NCBI GenBank assembly: GCA_017449745.1 | Contig: JAFTFD010000142.1 | Span: 1 to 36,862 of the forward strand | Reading direction: 5' to 3' | DNA from: Lachnospiraceae bacterium | GTDB lineage: Bacteria; Bacillota; Clostridia; Lachnospirales; Lachnospiraceae | DNA: 36,862 bases | Part shown: one piece after another, positions 1 through 6,587 of the stretch | How the letters are laid out: the number at the start of each line of letters is the position of its first letter | Numbering within the stretch: position 1 is the stretch's first letter | Made by a program: the position numbers and the translations under genes | Notes under the pieces: model-generated | Database searches by the model: none | What the model saw: the letters and a program-made list of their open reading frames with translations, nothing else | Told to the model about the DNA's origin: nothing

Positions 1-72
1 TACAATGAACGCAATTGTCAGTAAGCCTGTAAATCCGATCCCGCCATGTGAACCGTTATTTTTTTTGCTCAT
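1..72 (-). CDS. Partial copy of small membrane protein gene (5' end)
   Basis: The ATG at 72-70 and the following 24 codons repeat the 5' end of the gene given in full at 36608-36793. The gene runs off the left edge only because the circle was cut inside it. It is not a second gene. Confidence 0.9.
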   Translation of the reverse strand, partial: MSKKNNGSHGGIGFTGLLTIAFIV

Positions 73-141
73 ATCTTTTCTCCTTATATCTTTCTGGCAG
101 AGGCCTGTATGCCACAATTTCCGGTACGTGATATCCGAAAA
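1..141. repeat. Terminal direct repeat, copy 1 (circle closure)
   Basis: Bases 1-141 are identical to 36722-36862. The overlap is exactly 141 bases, which equals the largest k-mer in the default list of a common metagenome assembler (MEGAHIT). I therefore read it as an assembly overlap marking a circular sequence, not a biological terminal repeat. Confidence 0.95.
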
Positions 142-436
142 TCCATCCGAAGTTTGTCATTGCTCCGGTATACATCTCTCCGTCAGTACACTGAACCAGA
201 TATTTCCCGTTTGGAATCTCGTCACCTTCTATGTATGGCTTCCAGCCTTCTTTTTCGATCACCAGACGCAGGCCCATTGCTTCCAGGATCCGGTTCACGG
301 TCGATAGCCTCGGATCCGTTCTTCCCTGTTCTGTGAATGCGATCGTTGAGAAGCTGACATCTGTTTCGAGCGATAATTTTTCAATGCTCATTTTGCGGAT
401 TTTCCGCTGCCTCCTGATCTCTTCTCCTATGTTCAT
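56..436 (-). CDS. XRE-type HTH protein with DUF551-like C-terminus
   Basis: A 126-aa protein. Residues 1-62 form a Cro/CI-like helix-turn-helix (GEEIRRQRKIRKMSIEKLS and following) ending in the block ILEAMGLRLVI, which is nearly shared with the HTH protein at 1243-1452. Residues 65-120 look like the DUF551 fold found in the genes at 35922 and 36223, with a GKYLVQCTDGE strand and a VAYRPLPE ending. A regulator fused to a DUF551-like module is unusual, and its role is unknown. It overlaps the upstream gene by 56 nt and the downstream membrane-protein gene by 17 nt, so it is embedded in the early operon. HTH assignment is firm; the C-terminal family is inferred. Confidence 0.8.
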   Translation of the reverse strand: MNIGEEIRRQRKIRKMSIEKLSLETDVSFSTIAFTEQGRTDPRLSTVNRILEAMGLRLVIEKEGWKPYIEGDEIPNGKYLVQCTDGEMYTGAMTNFGWIFGYHVPEIVAYRPLPERYKEKRYEQKK

Positions 437-572
437 TTTGTTTCTCGTCTTTTCCGTTCAAGATATAATCTTCAAGTTCGTTCCACCAGTCAGGTACTTC
501 ATCCTCGTAATATTGGCAGTCCTTTTCCGTACAGCAAAAGCACATTGTCTTGATTCCTTTAGGGCAAACCAT
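381..572 (-). CDS. Small Cys-rich hypothetical protein
   Basis: A 63-aa protein starting at an ATG with a clear GGAGG ribosome site 7 nt upstream. Residues 11-22 carry a cysteine cluster (CFCCTEKDC) that could bind a metal, followed by a Trp-rich acidic stretch and a highly charged tail. The last 56 nt overlap the next gene. I do not recognise a family. It sits among short early phage genes of the same strand and may be a small zinc-binding accessory or host-takeover protein, but that is only inferred from context. Confidence 0.65.
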   Translation of the reverse strand: MVCPKGIKTMCFCCTEKDCQYYEDEVPDWWNELEDYILNGKDEKQNEHRRRDQEAAENPQNEH

Positions 573-573
573 T

Positions 574-1053
574 TTAATCCTCCAGAATAACCATCCCTTC
601 GCAAAGCTTTGCTGTGTTTGTCACTGCCTTTTGCAGTATGTCGCTATCCAATGTCAACGGCCTTACCTCTCCGCTTCTGGCAATACCAGCACATACACAG
701 TCGCATATCATTTCCAGGACGTCGATCAGATTGACGTCCTCCGGGCAGTGTCGCGTCAAGTGATGGCGTTCTGCCGTATAATGATGTTTTACCCATTCAC
801 CTTCTTCAAATTTCATCTTTCCCTCAATCGTGTTCGAGAGATCTCTGTAAAACTGACTTTTGTGCGGTTCTGTTCTCTTTGTGTAATCGTGGCTTGCTCC
901 CCGAATTGCTATTTTCGCGGAAATACAACTCATCATTTCCTCTACTTCTCTTGTGTGCGCATGATTCGCTCTGATGAATTCATCTATGGTCGGCACTTTC
1001 GTTGCTACTCTTGAATCACCGTTTGTATTCTTCTTGATTTTTATCGTTCTCAT
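574..1053 (-). CDS. DUF5662-like phage protein
   Basis: A 159-aa protein with several conserved histidines and acids: an HD pair near residue 55 (ASHDYTKR), an HH pair in the block HHYTAERHH around residues 90-98, and a C-terminal helix LIDVLEMICDCVCAGIARSG. This pattern resembles the DUF5662 family of Firmicutes phages, whose function is not known. The His/Asp spacing suggests a metal-binding helical bundle, possibly HD-like. The gene is separated by one base from the next in the early operon. The family assignment is from memory of the motif and is moderately sure. Confidence 0.7.
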   Translation of the reverse strand: MRTIKIKKNTNGDSRVATKVPTIDEFIRANHAHTREVEEMMSCISAKIAIRGASHDYTKRTEPHKSQFYRDLSNTIEGKMKFEEGEWVKHHYTAERHHLTRHCPEDVNLIDVLEMICDCVCAGIARSGEVRPLTLDSDILQKAVTNTAKLCEGMVILED

Positions 1054-1079
1054 ATATTTGTGTTTTTCCTTATTTTCGC

Positions 1080-1253
1080 TTATTCCCGCTTATTCACACT
1101 TATTCCTTCCAGTTTCCACCTGCACGGCCAGCAGATCCGGCAGCCATACGGTCCACCATGAAACGGACATCCTTTGCAGGTCTTCGCCATCAGACAGTAT
1201 TTCTGCAGATTCTTTGCGATTACCTGCAGCGTCACTATTTCGTCACGTCTCAT
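1080..1253 (-). CDS. Short Cys-rich protein, 57 aa
   Basis: This gene is too short for usual cut-offs. Reading from ATG at 1253 (or ATG at 1256) it encodes about 57 residues ending at TAA 1082-1080. Residues about 26-43 hold five cysteines in the pattern C-x2-C-x8-C-x2-C-x2-C (CKGCPFHGGPYGC, then RICWPC), typical of small phage zinc-ribbon-like proteins. A GGAGG lies 6 nt before the second ATG, inside the end of the upstream HTH gene, which it overlaps by 11 nt. Without it the interval 1054-1242 would be empty. Function unknown. Confidence 0.7.
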   Translation of the reverse strand: MRRDEIVTLQVIAKNLQKYCLMAKTCKGCPFHGGPYGCRICWPCRWKLEGISVNKRE

Positions 1254-1452
1254 CATCCGCCTCCATGATCACCAGTCTCAGGCCGAGCGATTCCAGGATC
1301 GTTTCAATCGTGAAAAAATAAGGCTGTTTCATTTTTCCGTTCGCGATATCTCTGATCTGCCTGGCACTGTATCCTGATATTTCCTCGACATCCTCGTATT
1401 TCAATCCCTTTTCCGCCATGCGGATTTTAATTGCTTTTTCGTAATCGAGCAT
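1243..1452 (-). CDS. Small HTH regulator
   Basis: A 69-aa protein with an XRE-like helix-turn-helix (residues about 18-40, ISGYSARQIRDIANGK) and the C-terminal block ILESLGLRLVI, shared with the HTH domain at 56-436. The start is set by AAAGGAGGT just upstream of ATG 1452. It is the first gene after the 285-bp gap that follows the HNH-like gene. It may be an early-operon regulator or antirepressor-type protein; the target is unknown. Likely paralogous to the HTH at 56-436. Confidence 0.8.
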   Translation of the reverse strand: MLDYEKAIKIRMAEKGLKYEDVEEISGYSARQIRDIANGKMKQPYFFTIETILESLGLRLVIMEADDET

Positions 1453-1737
1453 TTTACCTCCTTTGCGTCTGCAGGAACTGCGCTGCGGACCGGGCTGATA
1501 CGGCAGTGCAGCTCCTGCTCAGTGGCAAGCTCGGTGCTGCCTTACCCCGTCAGCCGACTCCTGACGGTGATATAATAACCGACGCGATTGTTCCGGTTTT
1601 CCGCAAAACTACCACATTTCACGATATTTACTGGACCCTATGCAACAAGATCCGTTTACAGTTACTGCGCCGGATATTACCGTTTGCGCCCGGCCGCGTT
1701 GGGCGCGTGTGTGAAGTAATCCGAAAAGAATCACGGC
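1453..1737. other. 285-bp gene-free interval with inverted repeats
   Basis: No convincing gene on either strand. It contains a perfect 7-bp inverted repeat CCGTCAG-7nt-CTGACGG (1547-1567) and a 6-bp repeat GCGCCC-9nt-GGGCGC (1686-1706). Next to the first repeat is TGATATAATAAC (1568-1579), which resembles part of the phiX174 origin (TGATATTAATAAC) with one base missing. It could be a replication or packaging signal, or simply a regulatory spacer. A stronger origin candidate lies at 5001-5047. Confidence 0.4.
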
Positions 1738-2085
1738 CTACAGATAATTCTTACCAGCAATCCGCATCCAGTCTCCCCGTGTATGGGTGCGCTCAAAGAC
1801 CTTCTGTGCGTCCTGCTGGATCAGAAGCATGTTATCATGATTGGAGTGTACCGCTGCCGCGGATCCGCGATGGTGCGGCATGCATAAATACACTTTCAGC
1901 CCATTTTCCTCCGATATTTTGCGTCCCGCTGCCCCCGGAATCACATGATGCTCTTCCAGGTATGCATGTATCTTGTAATCTCCGTTCAGCTTCATGCACA
2001 GATAGCATGTACCATCCTTTTCATGCAGGATGCTCTTCGGGTGCCTGATCTTTTTCTTTTTTGTCTTGTTTTTCAAGTACTGCAT
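1738..2085 (-). CDS. HNH-like zinc-binding phage protein
   Basis: About 115 aa from ATG 2085 (an in-frame TTG lies at 2091). The N-terminus is very basic. A CYLC pair, then EEHHVIPGAAGRK, then VYLCMPHH form a treble-clef/HNH-like arrangement, and the C-terminus ends in FERTHTRGDWMRIAGKNYL, a hallmark of a widespread Firmicutes phage protein family usually left unnamed. A nuclease or DNA-binding role is inferred from the HH/HNH-like layout. It follows the zinc-finger gene at 2129 in the replication region. No strong ribosome site is seen, so the exact start is uncertain. Confidence 0.75.
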   Translation of the reverse strand: MQYLKNKTKKKKIRHPKSILHEKDGTCYLCMKLNGDYKIHAYLEEHHVIPGAAGRKISEENGLKVYLCMPHHRGSAAAVHSNHDNMLLIQQDAQKVFERTHTRGDWMRIAGKNYL

Positions 2086-2128
2086 CACCAATCTGCCGAC
2101 AATGTGGTTTCTTCCTTGGTCGTATATT

Positions 2129-2467
2129 TCAGTTCAATGGATCCGCCCTTTTATACATAGCTGCAATCCCGCCTTCCGGTGTGACGCATGTGATCCGCTT
2201 AATATCTCCTGTGTAGATGATCCCTTTTGCTTCCTGAAGGATATCGGCAATCTCCGGATAAGATTCCCGGAATAATGTTTCTATGTTGTCTGAGCATTTC
2301 TCGATGATCAGCTGTGTTGCCCTCCAGTCAGACCCGTCCTTGCAGTTGCATTCGATCGTTGTCTGATAGCACGCTTCCTCCATTTCGGTTTCTTCCGGTA
2401 TATTATCCGGAAGATCCACATACCGTGTCTGGCCGCAGAAGTTACAGGTTCCCATTATGGTTTTCAT
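2129..2467 (-). CDS. Zinc-ribbon-like hypothetical protein
   Basis: A 112-aa protein. I place the start at ATG 2467, because GGAGG lies directly upstream and the longer upstream reading would overlap the ParB-like gene. The N-terminus has CNFCGQTR, and a second CNC motif follows near residue 52, together forming a likely four-cysteine zinc site. The remainder is helical and acidic. The family is common next to ParB-like genes in Firmicutes phages, but its function is not known to me. It starts 1 nt after the ParB-like gene ends, so the two are translationally linked. Confidence 0.75.
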   Translation of the reverse strand: MKTIMGTCNFCGQTRYVDLPDNIPEETEMEEACYQTTIECNCKDGSDWRATQLIIEKCSDNIETLFRESYPEIADILQEAKGIIYTGDIKRITCVTPEGGIAAMYKRADPLN

Positions 2468-2468
2468 A

Positions 2469-3824
2469 TCATTCCTCCCTGATATACAGTTCGTGCGTTC
2501 CGTCCAACATCTGCTTCTCTTCTTCATCCGGCTGATATCCGTACAGCTTTAGGATTTCATAGATCCTTCTCTGCTCGTCCAGGTAATTGCTTTCTTTGTC
2601 CAGCTTCCCCCGCCATCCGAACATTCCGCTGCCGTCTCCGGCATTATGTGCGCAGGCAATGACGAGCAGGGCCGTTTTGTCGATAGAAAGAAGTTCCTGC
2701 GTGGCAGCGTCCTTCTGTTCCGGTGTCAGGTCGTAATATGATGTTCCCTTCAGGAATTCCCACGTACTTGTTTTGCTGATCGCAGTGTAATGCTCGAATG
2801 CATACTCCCAGCATTTGTTTTCGACCATCGCATAGTCATTTGCATACGGTTTATAAGTCCCGATCGCGATGCCTTCGATGAACAGCCGCCGGTCTTCGTA
2901 TTTACTTTTGCAAAGATCTTTGAATGCTTTCTTCCTGCGGTTCAGGTCCTTCTCACGCTCGTCGATCTGGACCTCCTTCTGCGTCTTACGCTTATGGACG
3001 CAAATATACAGTGATCCATAGAGAACAGCTGCATACGGCGTCTCTCCCTCTTTCAGATCGATGTTGATTTCCTTGGGATTGTCCAGAATGATCTCATCGA
3101 GAATGTCGTACTTCCCGCTCCACTTCCAGTTCGGCTCACTTTTCGGGATCTTCTTAATGCCGATTGGTTTCAGCTTTTCCATGATGGCCGCTGCCGTCTG
3201 TTCCCTCTTTTCATCGCGCTCCGCATTCTCCGCCTGCCAGCGGATCTCGTTCGAACTGTATGCTCCCTTCAAAATCTCATTCCGCTTCTTGATATCCTTG
3301 ACCTTTTCCAGTGCGTACAGATCTTTGAGTGACAGCTGAAAACTTTCATCCTCCTGTTTTTTCTTCAATTCCTTCTGATCCAGTTTGGCCAGCTGCAGCC
3401 GATGCCGGACCGTTGTTCTGGAGAATCCTGTCTTCTCCGCTATGGATTCTTCCGTCTCGCCGAGATCGAGCATCATCTGGAATCCCTGGGCCTGCTCCAC
3501 GATCGTCAGATCGTTCCTCTGCATATTCTCTTCCAACATGATCCCGACCTGATCCTTATGGGACAGACCGAACACGATCCGCGCCGGAACCTGATAGATG
3601 CCGGCCTTTTTGGCCGCTGCCAGTCTGCGATGCCCAATCAGGCAGATATACTTGTCCGGATTGTCTTCATCGACCGGTACAACCGTCAGGTTTTGCATGA
3701 TCCCATTCTTCTCGATCGACTCCGTCAGTTCCTCCAGATCTCCCAGATCCTTCCGCGGATTATCCGGATGTGGGGTGATATCTGAAATGTGCAGTGTCGT
3801 CAGCAATGAATCATCTAACAACAT
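2469..3824 (-). CDS. ParB/Spo0J-like protein
   Basis: A 451-aa protein with a ParB N-terminal domain. It shows PHPDNPRKDLGDLEEL at residues 18-33, the nucleotide-binding GHRR box at 64-67, and the ENMQRNDL box around 99-106, followed by a helix-turn-helix at about 124-146 (EESIAEKTGFSRTTVRHR). The remaining ~300 residues are charged, helical and specific to phage versions. Chromosomal ParB is a CTP-dependent DNA clamp for partition; phage copies are often found next to replication genes and may organise or segregate DNA. No ParA gene is present. AAGGAGG precedes the ATG, inside the end of the RNase H-like gene. Confidence 0.9.
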   Translation of the reverse strand: MLLDDSLLTTLHISDITPHPDNPRKDLGDLEELTESIEKNGIMQNLTVVPVDEDNPDKYICLIGHRRLAAAKKAGIYQVPARIVFGLSHKDQVGIMLEENMQRNDLTIVEQAQGFQMMLDLGETEESIAEKTGFSRTTVRHRLQLAKLDQKELKKKQEDESFQLSLKDLYALEKVKDIKKRNEILKGAYSSNEIRWQAENAERDEKREQTAAAIMEKLKPIGIKKIPKSEPNWKWSGKYDILDEIILDNPKEINIDLKEGETPYAAVLYGSLYICVHKRKTQKEVQIDEREKDLNRRKKAFKDLCKSKYEDRRLFIEGIAIGTYKPYANDYAMVENKCWEYAFEHYTAISKTSTWEFLKGTSYYDLTPEQKDAATQELLSIDKTALLVIACAHNAGDGSGMFGWRGKLDKESNYLDEQRRIYEILKLYGYQPDEEEKQMLDGTHELYIREE

Positions 3825-4269
3825 TCAGTGTTTCCTCCTTCATGATCTGTTTCTTGATTTCCCCTTGCAGCCAGCTGCTGTATTCATGCCGGTTTGAATC
3901 CGTCCCGATCTCCGTGATCCGCAGCTCCTGCAGCTTCTTCGTGATGCTTTTCCATATTTCCGCATGCTTTACCGGATCACCGTTCGCCCGGATCCAGCCG
4001 GACCGCTGCCACTCCGGCACTTGATTTACAAGAGCCTGCATGATGTACGGATCTCTGGCATAAATAAATAATTCGCATTTTCCGAGCAGCCTCTGCACTG
4101 CTTCGTTCAGCGCTGTCAGTACCGCGCCATGAAATGTCTCCGTCACTTTCCCGAAGCCTTCCACGGTAATAAGTCTGCCCTGGTATTCACTGGCCATGAC
4201 ATACCCGTACCTGTGCGGCTGGCATTTCTGTATCTGATTGTCAGTCTCGATGTATATTCCCACCTGCAA
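3811..4269 (-). CDS. RNase H-like fold protein
   Basis: A 152-aa protein. The start is a TTG at 4269, chosen because AGGAGGG lies 6 nt upstream and no ATG fits. The pattern of an N-terminal strand (VGIYIET), a helix ALNEAVQRLL, then CELFIYARDPYIMQALVNQ, a GWIRANGDPVKHAEIW block and a C-terminal HEYSSWL resembles phage and ICE proteins with a ribonuclease H-like fold. Some canonical acidic residues are not obvious, so catalytic activity is uncertain. It sits between the HUH Rep and ParB-like genes (1-nt gap and 14-nt overlap), which suggests a role in replication, for example primer or R-loop removal. Confidence 0.65.
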   Translation of the reverse strand: MQVGIYIETDNQIQKCQPHRYGYVMASEYQGRLITVEGFGKVTETFHGAVLTALNEAVQRLLGKCELFIYARDPYIMQALVNQVPEWQRSGWIRANGDPVKHAEIWKSITKKLQELRITEIGTDSNRHEYSSWLQGEIKKQIMKEETLNVVR

Positions 4270-4270
4270 T

Positions 4271-4987
4271 TTATTCCCTCCTGCGTATCAGCGTGTACGA
4301 TCGATAAGGATATCCCGTTATCGGGTTGATGCCTTCGTGCATGGATTCCTTGTCCAGATAGAATCCTTCCGGGATCCTGATCTTTCCCCATGACTTCCAG
4401 CGGACCACCTTCTTCTCCGGTTCCGGAAGCGGCATGTTGCGTGAGCTTGAGTAATCGGATTGCTTCAGCCTGCTTTCGGTTTTCGGCGACTTCGTTATGT
4501 ACGCGGCCAGTTCTCTGAATTCTCCGCGCTCATGCAGCAGCTGGTGTGTCACTCTTCCTTTCGTCCATGCCTTCCGGATCAGGATGTCTGCATCCGCTAT
4601 CCTGTTGAGAACCAGATGCACATGCCATGCACCCTTTGTTCCGACTTCTATGTTTCGGATCCAGCGAAGCTCCTGTCCGCGTTTCCTGTATTCCGCTCTC
4701 AGTTTGCGCATGCATTTTGCAAAATCTTTTTTCGCCTGCTGCAGGTCCGGAGGCCGCGCCTCTCTGGCATATGTCAGTGTCACGAAATAATCGTTCACGT
4801 CGAAGTATGCCCGCAGCTTCCTCCTGCACTTCTTTTCTTTATTCCGCTGATTTACCTTGTCGATCTGTTCCGGTGTCGGTTTCCTTTTCGGTTTTCTCTT
4901 CTCTCCCGGCGCTCCGTATCTGGCAGTGTGATATTCCTCAACCTCGATCGCGTGAGGGAATCTGAATTTCTTCTGTACGTAAGCCAT
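4271..4987 (-). CDS. HUH rolling-circle replication initiator
   Basis: A 238-aa protein. Motif 1 is FVTLTY at residues 68-73, the metal-binding HUH motif is HVH at 122-124 (in WHVHLVLN), and the catalytic tyrosine motif is YITK at 163-166, the single-tyrosine type. The order and spacing match small Rep proteins that nick one strand and start rolling-circle replication, as in microviruses and many plasmids. An N-terminal basic segment (residues 25-60) could bind DNA. No DNA polymerase, helicase or primase is encoded here, so host machinery would extend the nick. The interval just upstream holds a candidate nick site. Start ATG 4987 is preceded by AGGA. Confidence 0.85.
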   Translation of the reverse strand: MAYVQKKFRFPHAIEVEEYHTARYGAPGEKRKPKRKPTPEQIDKVNQRNKEKKCRRKLRAYFDVNDYFVTLTYAREARPPDLQQAKKDFAKCMRKLRAEYRKRGQELRWIRNIEVGTKGAWHVHLVLNRIADADILIRKAWTKGRVTHQLLHERGEFRELAAYITKSPKTESRLKQSDYSSSRNMPLPEPEKKVVRWKSWGKIRIPEGFYLDKESMHEGINPITGYPYRSYTLIRRRE

Positions 4988-5148
4988 AGAGATGTCCTAA
5001 CTTTAATATTGTTATCAAGTTCTCACAGGGGCCTCGAAATCCCCTGTTTTCCTTGCTTTTCCGGCCGCTTTGGCTTACAATAACCTTGTTCATCTAGTTG
5101 GCTATTTTTTAGCCACGGCGCCCGTGTTTTCCCTGAATGCGGGTGCTT
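4988..5148. other. Gene-free interval upstream of Rep, candidate origin region
   Basis: A 161-bp spacer between the Rep gene and the small gene at 5149. It contains the minus-strand motif AACTTGATA (5021-5013), a 7-bp inverted repeat ACAGGGG/CCCCTGT (5025-5047), a TGGCTA/TAGCCA hairpin with a 5-T loop (5099-5115), and a GCGCCCG/CGGGTGC stem (with one G-T pair) followed on the plus strand by a T-rich tract (about 5117-5160). The dense secondary structure next to a Rep gene is typical of a double-strand origin. Confidence 0.5.
5001..5047 (-). other. Candidate rolling-circle nick site and hairpin
   Basis: On the minus strand the sequence GAGAACTTGATAACAATATT begins at 5024. AACTTGATA matches the core of the phiX174 gene A origin, where cleavage occurs after CAACTTG. 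A 23-bp inverted repeat (5025-5047) lies directly upstream. The site is on the same strand as, and about 26 bp upstream of, the HUH Rep gene. The match is short, so this is an inference. Confidence 0.4.
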
Positions 5149-5334
5149 TTATTTTTCCATGTTTTCTTCGACGTCTTCCCATTCGCCCAGCTTGTCGACC
5201 AGATCACCGGACATCCACATGACGCCGTTTTCTCCGTAGATCGTCAGCTCCCCTGCGTAGTCGAGCGGGATCCGGAATTTATGTTTGTTGCCCTGGACGT
5301 GGTTGGATCGCGTATATCGTTTCTGCTTCTTCAT
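5149..5334 (-). CDS. Small hypothetical protein, 61 aa
   Basis: A 61-aa protein starting at ATG 5334, which overlaps the stop codon of the upstream gene in an ATGA, so it is probably translated by coupling. The N-terminus is basic (MKKQKRYTRSNH), the middle predicts beta strands (KFRIPLDYAGELTIYG), and the C-terminus is acidic. I do not recognise a family. It is the last gene before the candidate origin interval. Confidence 0.7.
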   Translation of the reverse strand: MKKQKRYTRSNHVQGNKHKFRIPLDYAGELTIYGENGVMWMSGDLVDKLGEWEDVEENMEK

Positions 5335-5777
5335 TCGATTTCCCCGTTTTCTCTCATTGCCTTCAGATGTCTGTATACTGCTGATTCCGCGCATCGCATT
5401 TCTTCTGCTATTTCCTTCGCCTTCCAATTAGCTTTATACAGCGTTTTTATTTTGCCGACATCAAGCGGCGCTGTTTTTCCACCTTTCTTCGGCGTGTTCT
5501 CGATTCTGTCGCAGATCTCTTCTTCCTCTTCCTGCGTCATTTCCTCTTCGATTTCTTCCTCGATTTCCTCCTGATCAGGTTCGAGCAGATCACAGACACC
5601 TCGGAAGCAGTCGAGGCAATAGTCGTTCTTCTGGATCTTCTTTGCTTTATCTTCAAGCGCCTCGGATCCGATTTCTGCCACATCTCCGTACTGATCATAC
5701 GAACACGGCACCAGTTTTATAGGCAATCCGTTTATTTCCTTGCTGCATTTGTCACAGATATATATGATCTTCTTCAT
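5331..5777 (-). CDS. Zinc-finger and HTH protein
   Basis: A 148-aa protein starting at ATG 5777. An N-terminal CDKC and a second CLDC (around residue 55) make a likely zinc ribbon. A very acidic run of Glu (about residues 65-90) follows, then a C-terminal helix-turn-helix (IKTLYKANWKAKEIAEEMRC and following) that resembles resolvase or sigma-region-4-like DNA-binding helices. It probably binds DNA, perhaps as an early regulator. Both gene borders are ATGA overlaps with the membrane protein upstream and the 61-aa gene downstream, a tightly coupled trio. Confidence 0.75.
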   Translation of the reverse strand: MKKIIYICDKCSKEINGLPIKLVPCSYDQYGDVAEIGSEALEDKAKKIQKNDYCLDCFRGVCDLLEPDQEEIEEEIEEEMTQEEEEEICDRIENTPKKGGKTAPLDVGKIKTLYKANWKAKEIAEEMRCAESAVYRHLKAMRENGEIE

Positions 5778-5956
5778 TCCTCTTCGTTTCCTCCCCGCTT
5801 TCCGACTACATCGGCGATCGTCGCCGTGCATGCGATCAGAACGTATAATCCGCCGACAATTACGCCGATCGGGCTGCCTGCATAGGCCGCTGTCGCGATC
5901 CAGCAGATCACCGCGAAAAAAATCCATCTTGCAAAATCAGTTCTTGTCATTTCCAT
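5774..5956 (-). CDS. Small two-helix membrane protein
   Basis: A 60-aa protein with hydrophobic segments at about residues 11-27 and 28-50 (IFFAVICWIATAAYAG, then VIVGGLYVLIACTATIADVV), a basic N-terminal region and an acidic tail, so it is probably an inner-membrane hairpin. GGGAGGAACAAC precedes the ATG. It is coupled by ATGA to the next gene. Possible roles include superinfection exclusion or host-membrane modulation, but nothing in the sequence decides this. Confidence 0.75.
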   Translation of the reverse strand: MEMTRTDFARWIFFAVICWIATAAYAGSPIGVIVGGLYVLIACTATIADVVGKRGGNEEE

Positions 5957-5968
5957 GTTGTTCCTCCC

Positions 5969-6199
5969 TCATTTAAACAGCGCCAGTATCTGTTCGTCCG
6001 AAAGGTTCCGGACCTTGACGATCTTCTTAAGTCTCCCGAACGGGATCTTTGTCGGATCGCTCTTATATCTTCGCAGCGTACCGGCATCGATCCTCGTCTT
6101 CTCTTCCAGTGCCGGTATGCTGACCTTCTGTAGTTTGTCTCCGAACAGGATCTCTCTCTGATCCTGATCCGGATCCCTGCAATAATTCACCCTCGGCAT
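5969..6199 (-). CDS. Small HTH-like phage regulator
   Basis: A 76-aa protein from ATG 6199, chosen for the AAAGGAGGAAG site just upstream. A predicted helix-turn-helix spans residues about 34-66 (IPALEEKTRIDAGTLRRYK, then FGRLKKIVKVRNLSDEQIL). It is the second or third gene of the leftward early operon, where lambdoid-like phages carry cro, excisionase or antirepressor genes. Excisionase is a reasonable alternative since no other candidate is seen. Unproven. Confidence 0.65.
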   Translation of the reverse strand: MPRVNYCRDPDQDQREILFGDKLQKVSIPALEEKTRIDAGTLRRYKSDPTKIPFGRLKKIVKVRNLSDEQILALFK

Positions 6200-6314
6200 A
6201 GTCTTCCTCCTTTCTCGGCAGTCCGTTGTCAAAGTTCCTGCAGGTCAGTCCGCGGTCCGCTTCCAGACATCTTATGCAGTTGATACATGCCCTGCGGGCT
6301 CCTTGTGGTTTCAT
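6063..6314 (-). CDS. Possible small Cys-containing ORF
   Basis: An ATG at 6314 preceded by AAGAAGGAAT opens a frame whose first ~38 codons fill the otherwise empty interval 6200-6314 and contain C-x2-C-x2-C (ACINCIRC) and a later CRNF. After that the frame overlaps the HTH gene at 5969-6199 by 137 nt and becomes low-complexity, so the C-terminal part may not be under selection. It may be a real short protein with a long overlapping tail, or the remnant of one. Confidence 0.3.
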   Translation of the reverse strand: MKPQGARRACINCIRCLEADRGLTCRNFDNGLPRKEEDYAEGELLQGSGSGSERDPVRRQTTEGQHTGTGREDEDRCRYAAKI

Positions 6315-6324
6315 ATTCCTTCTT

Positions 6325-6342
6325 TCTTGCGTTTATGCAAGT
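6325..6342. promoter_or_regulatory. Operator-like site O1
   Basis: TCTTGCGTTTATGCAAGT matches the perfect palindrome at 6568-6585 at 15 of 18 positions. It lies at the 3' end of the Cro-like gene, away from the main control region, where repressor binding could block early elongation. Confidence 0.5.
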
Positions 6343-6545
6343 TCGCGAGCAAAAAAAATTTCCTGTGGGTTATCAATCCCAAGAATTTCCACGATCTTTC
6401 CAATCTCTTCGCGCGTAAAGTTTCCATCCGCATTAATCTTTCTGTACAAAGTAGATTCATTAATGCCCAACTTTGCCGCCAATTCTTTAGAATTAATACC
6501 TGCAAGAACCATTTGAGCCTTGAACTTGTTCTTGTTGAACAGCAT
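6333..6545 (-). CDS. Cro-like HTH protein, first early gene
   Basis: About 70 aa from ATG 6545. An AAAGGAGGT site is 11-13 nt upstream, which supports this start, although longer alternatives to 6569 exist. Residues 10-55 form an XRE helix-turn-helix (INSKELAAKLGINESTLYRK). It is transcribed divergently from the CI-like repressor across a 173-bp control region containing three operator-like palindromes and a consensus-like promoter. This is the classic position of Cro, which represses the lysogeny promoter and commits the phage to lytic growth. Confidence 0.85.
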   Translation of the reverse strand: MLFNKNKFKAQMVLAGINSKELAAKLGINESTLYRKINADGNFTREEIGKIVEILGIDNPQEIFFARELA

Positions 6546-6567
6546 CTGTATGTGCACCTCCTTTCGC

Positions 6568-6585
6568 ACTTGCGTTTGCGCAAGT
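6568..6585. promoter_or_regulatory. Operator-like palindrome O2
   Basis: ACTTGCGTTTGCGCAAGT is a perfect inverted repeat (7 bp, 4-bp spacer). It lies between the -10 of the leftward promoter and the ribosome site of the Cro-like gene, so bound repressor would block early transcription. Confidence 0.7.
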
Positions 6586-6587
6586 CT

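Noticed and set aside
1431-2048. Long plus-strand ORF across 1431-2048
   Set aside because: It runs antisense to the HTH and HNH-like genes and through the structured spacer; no ribosome site or family resemblance.
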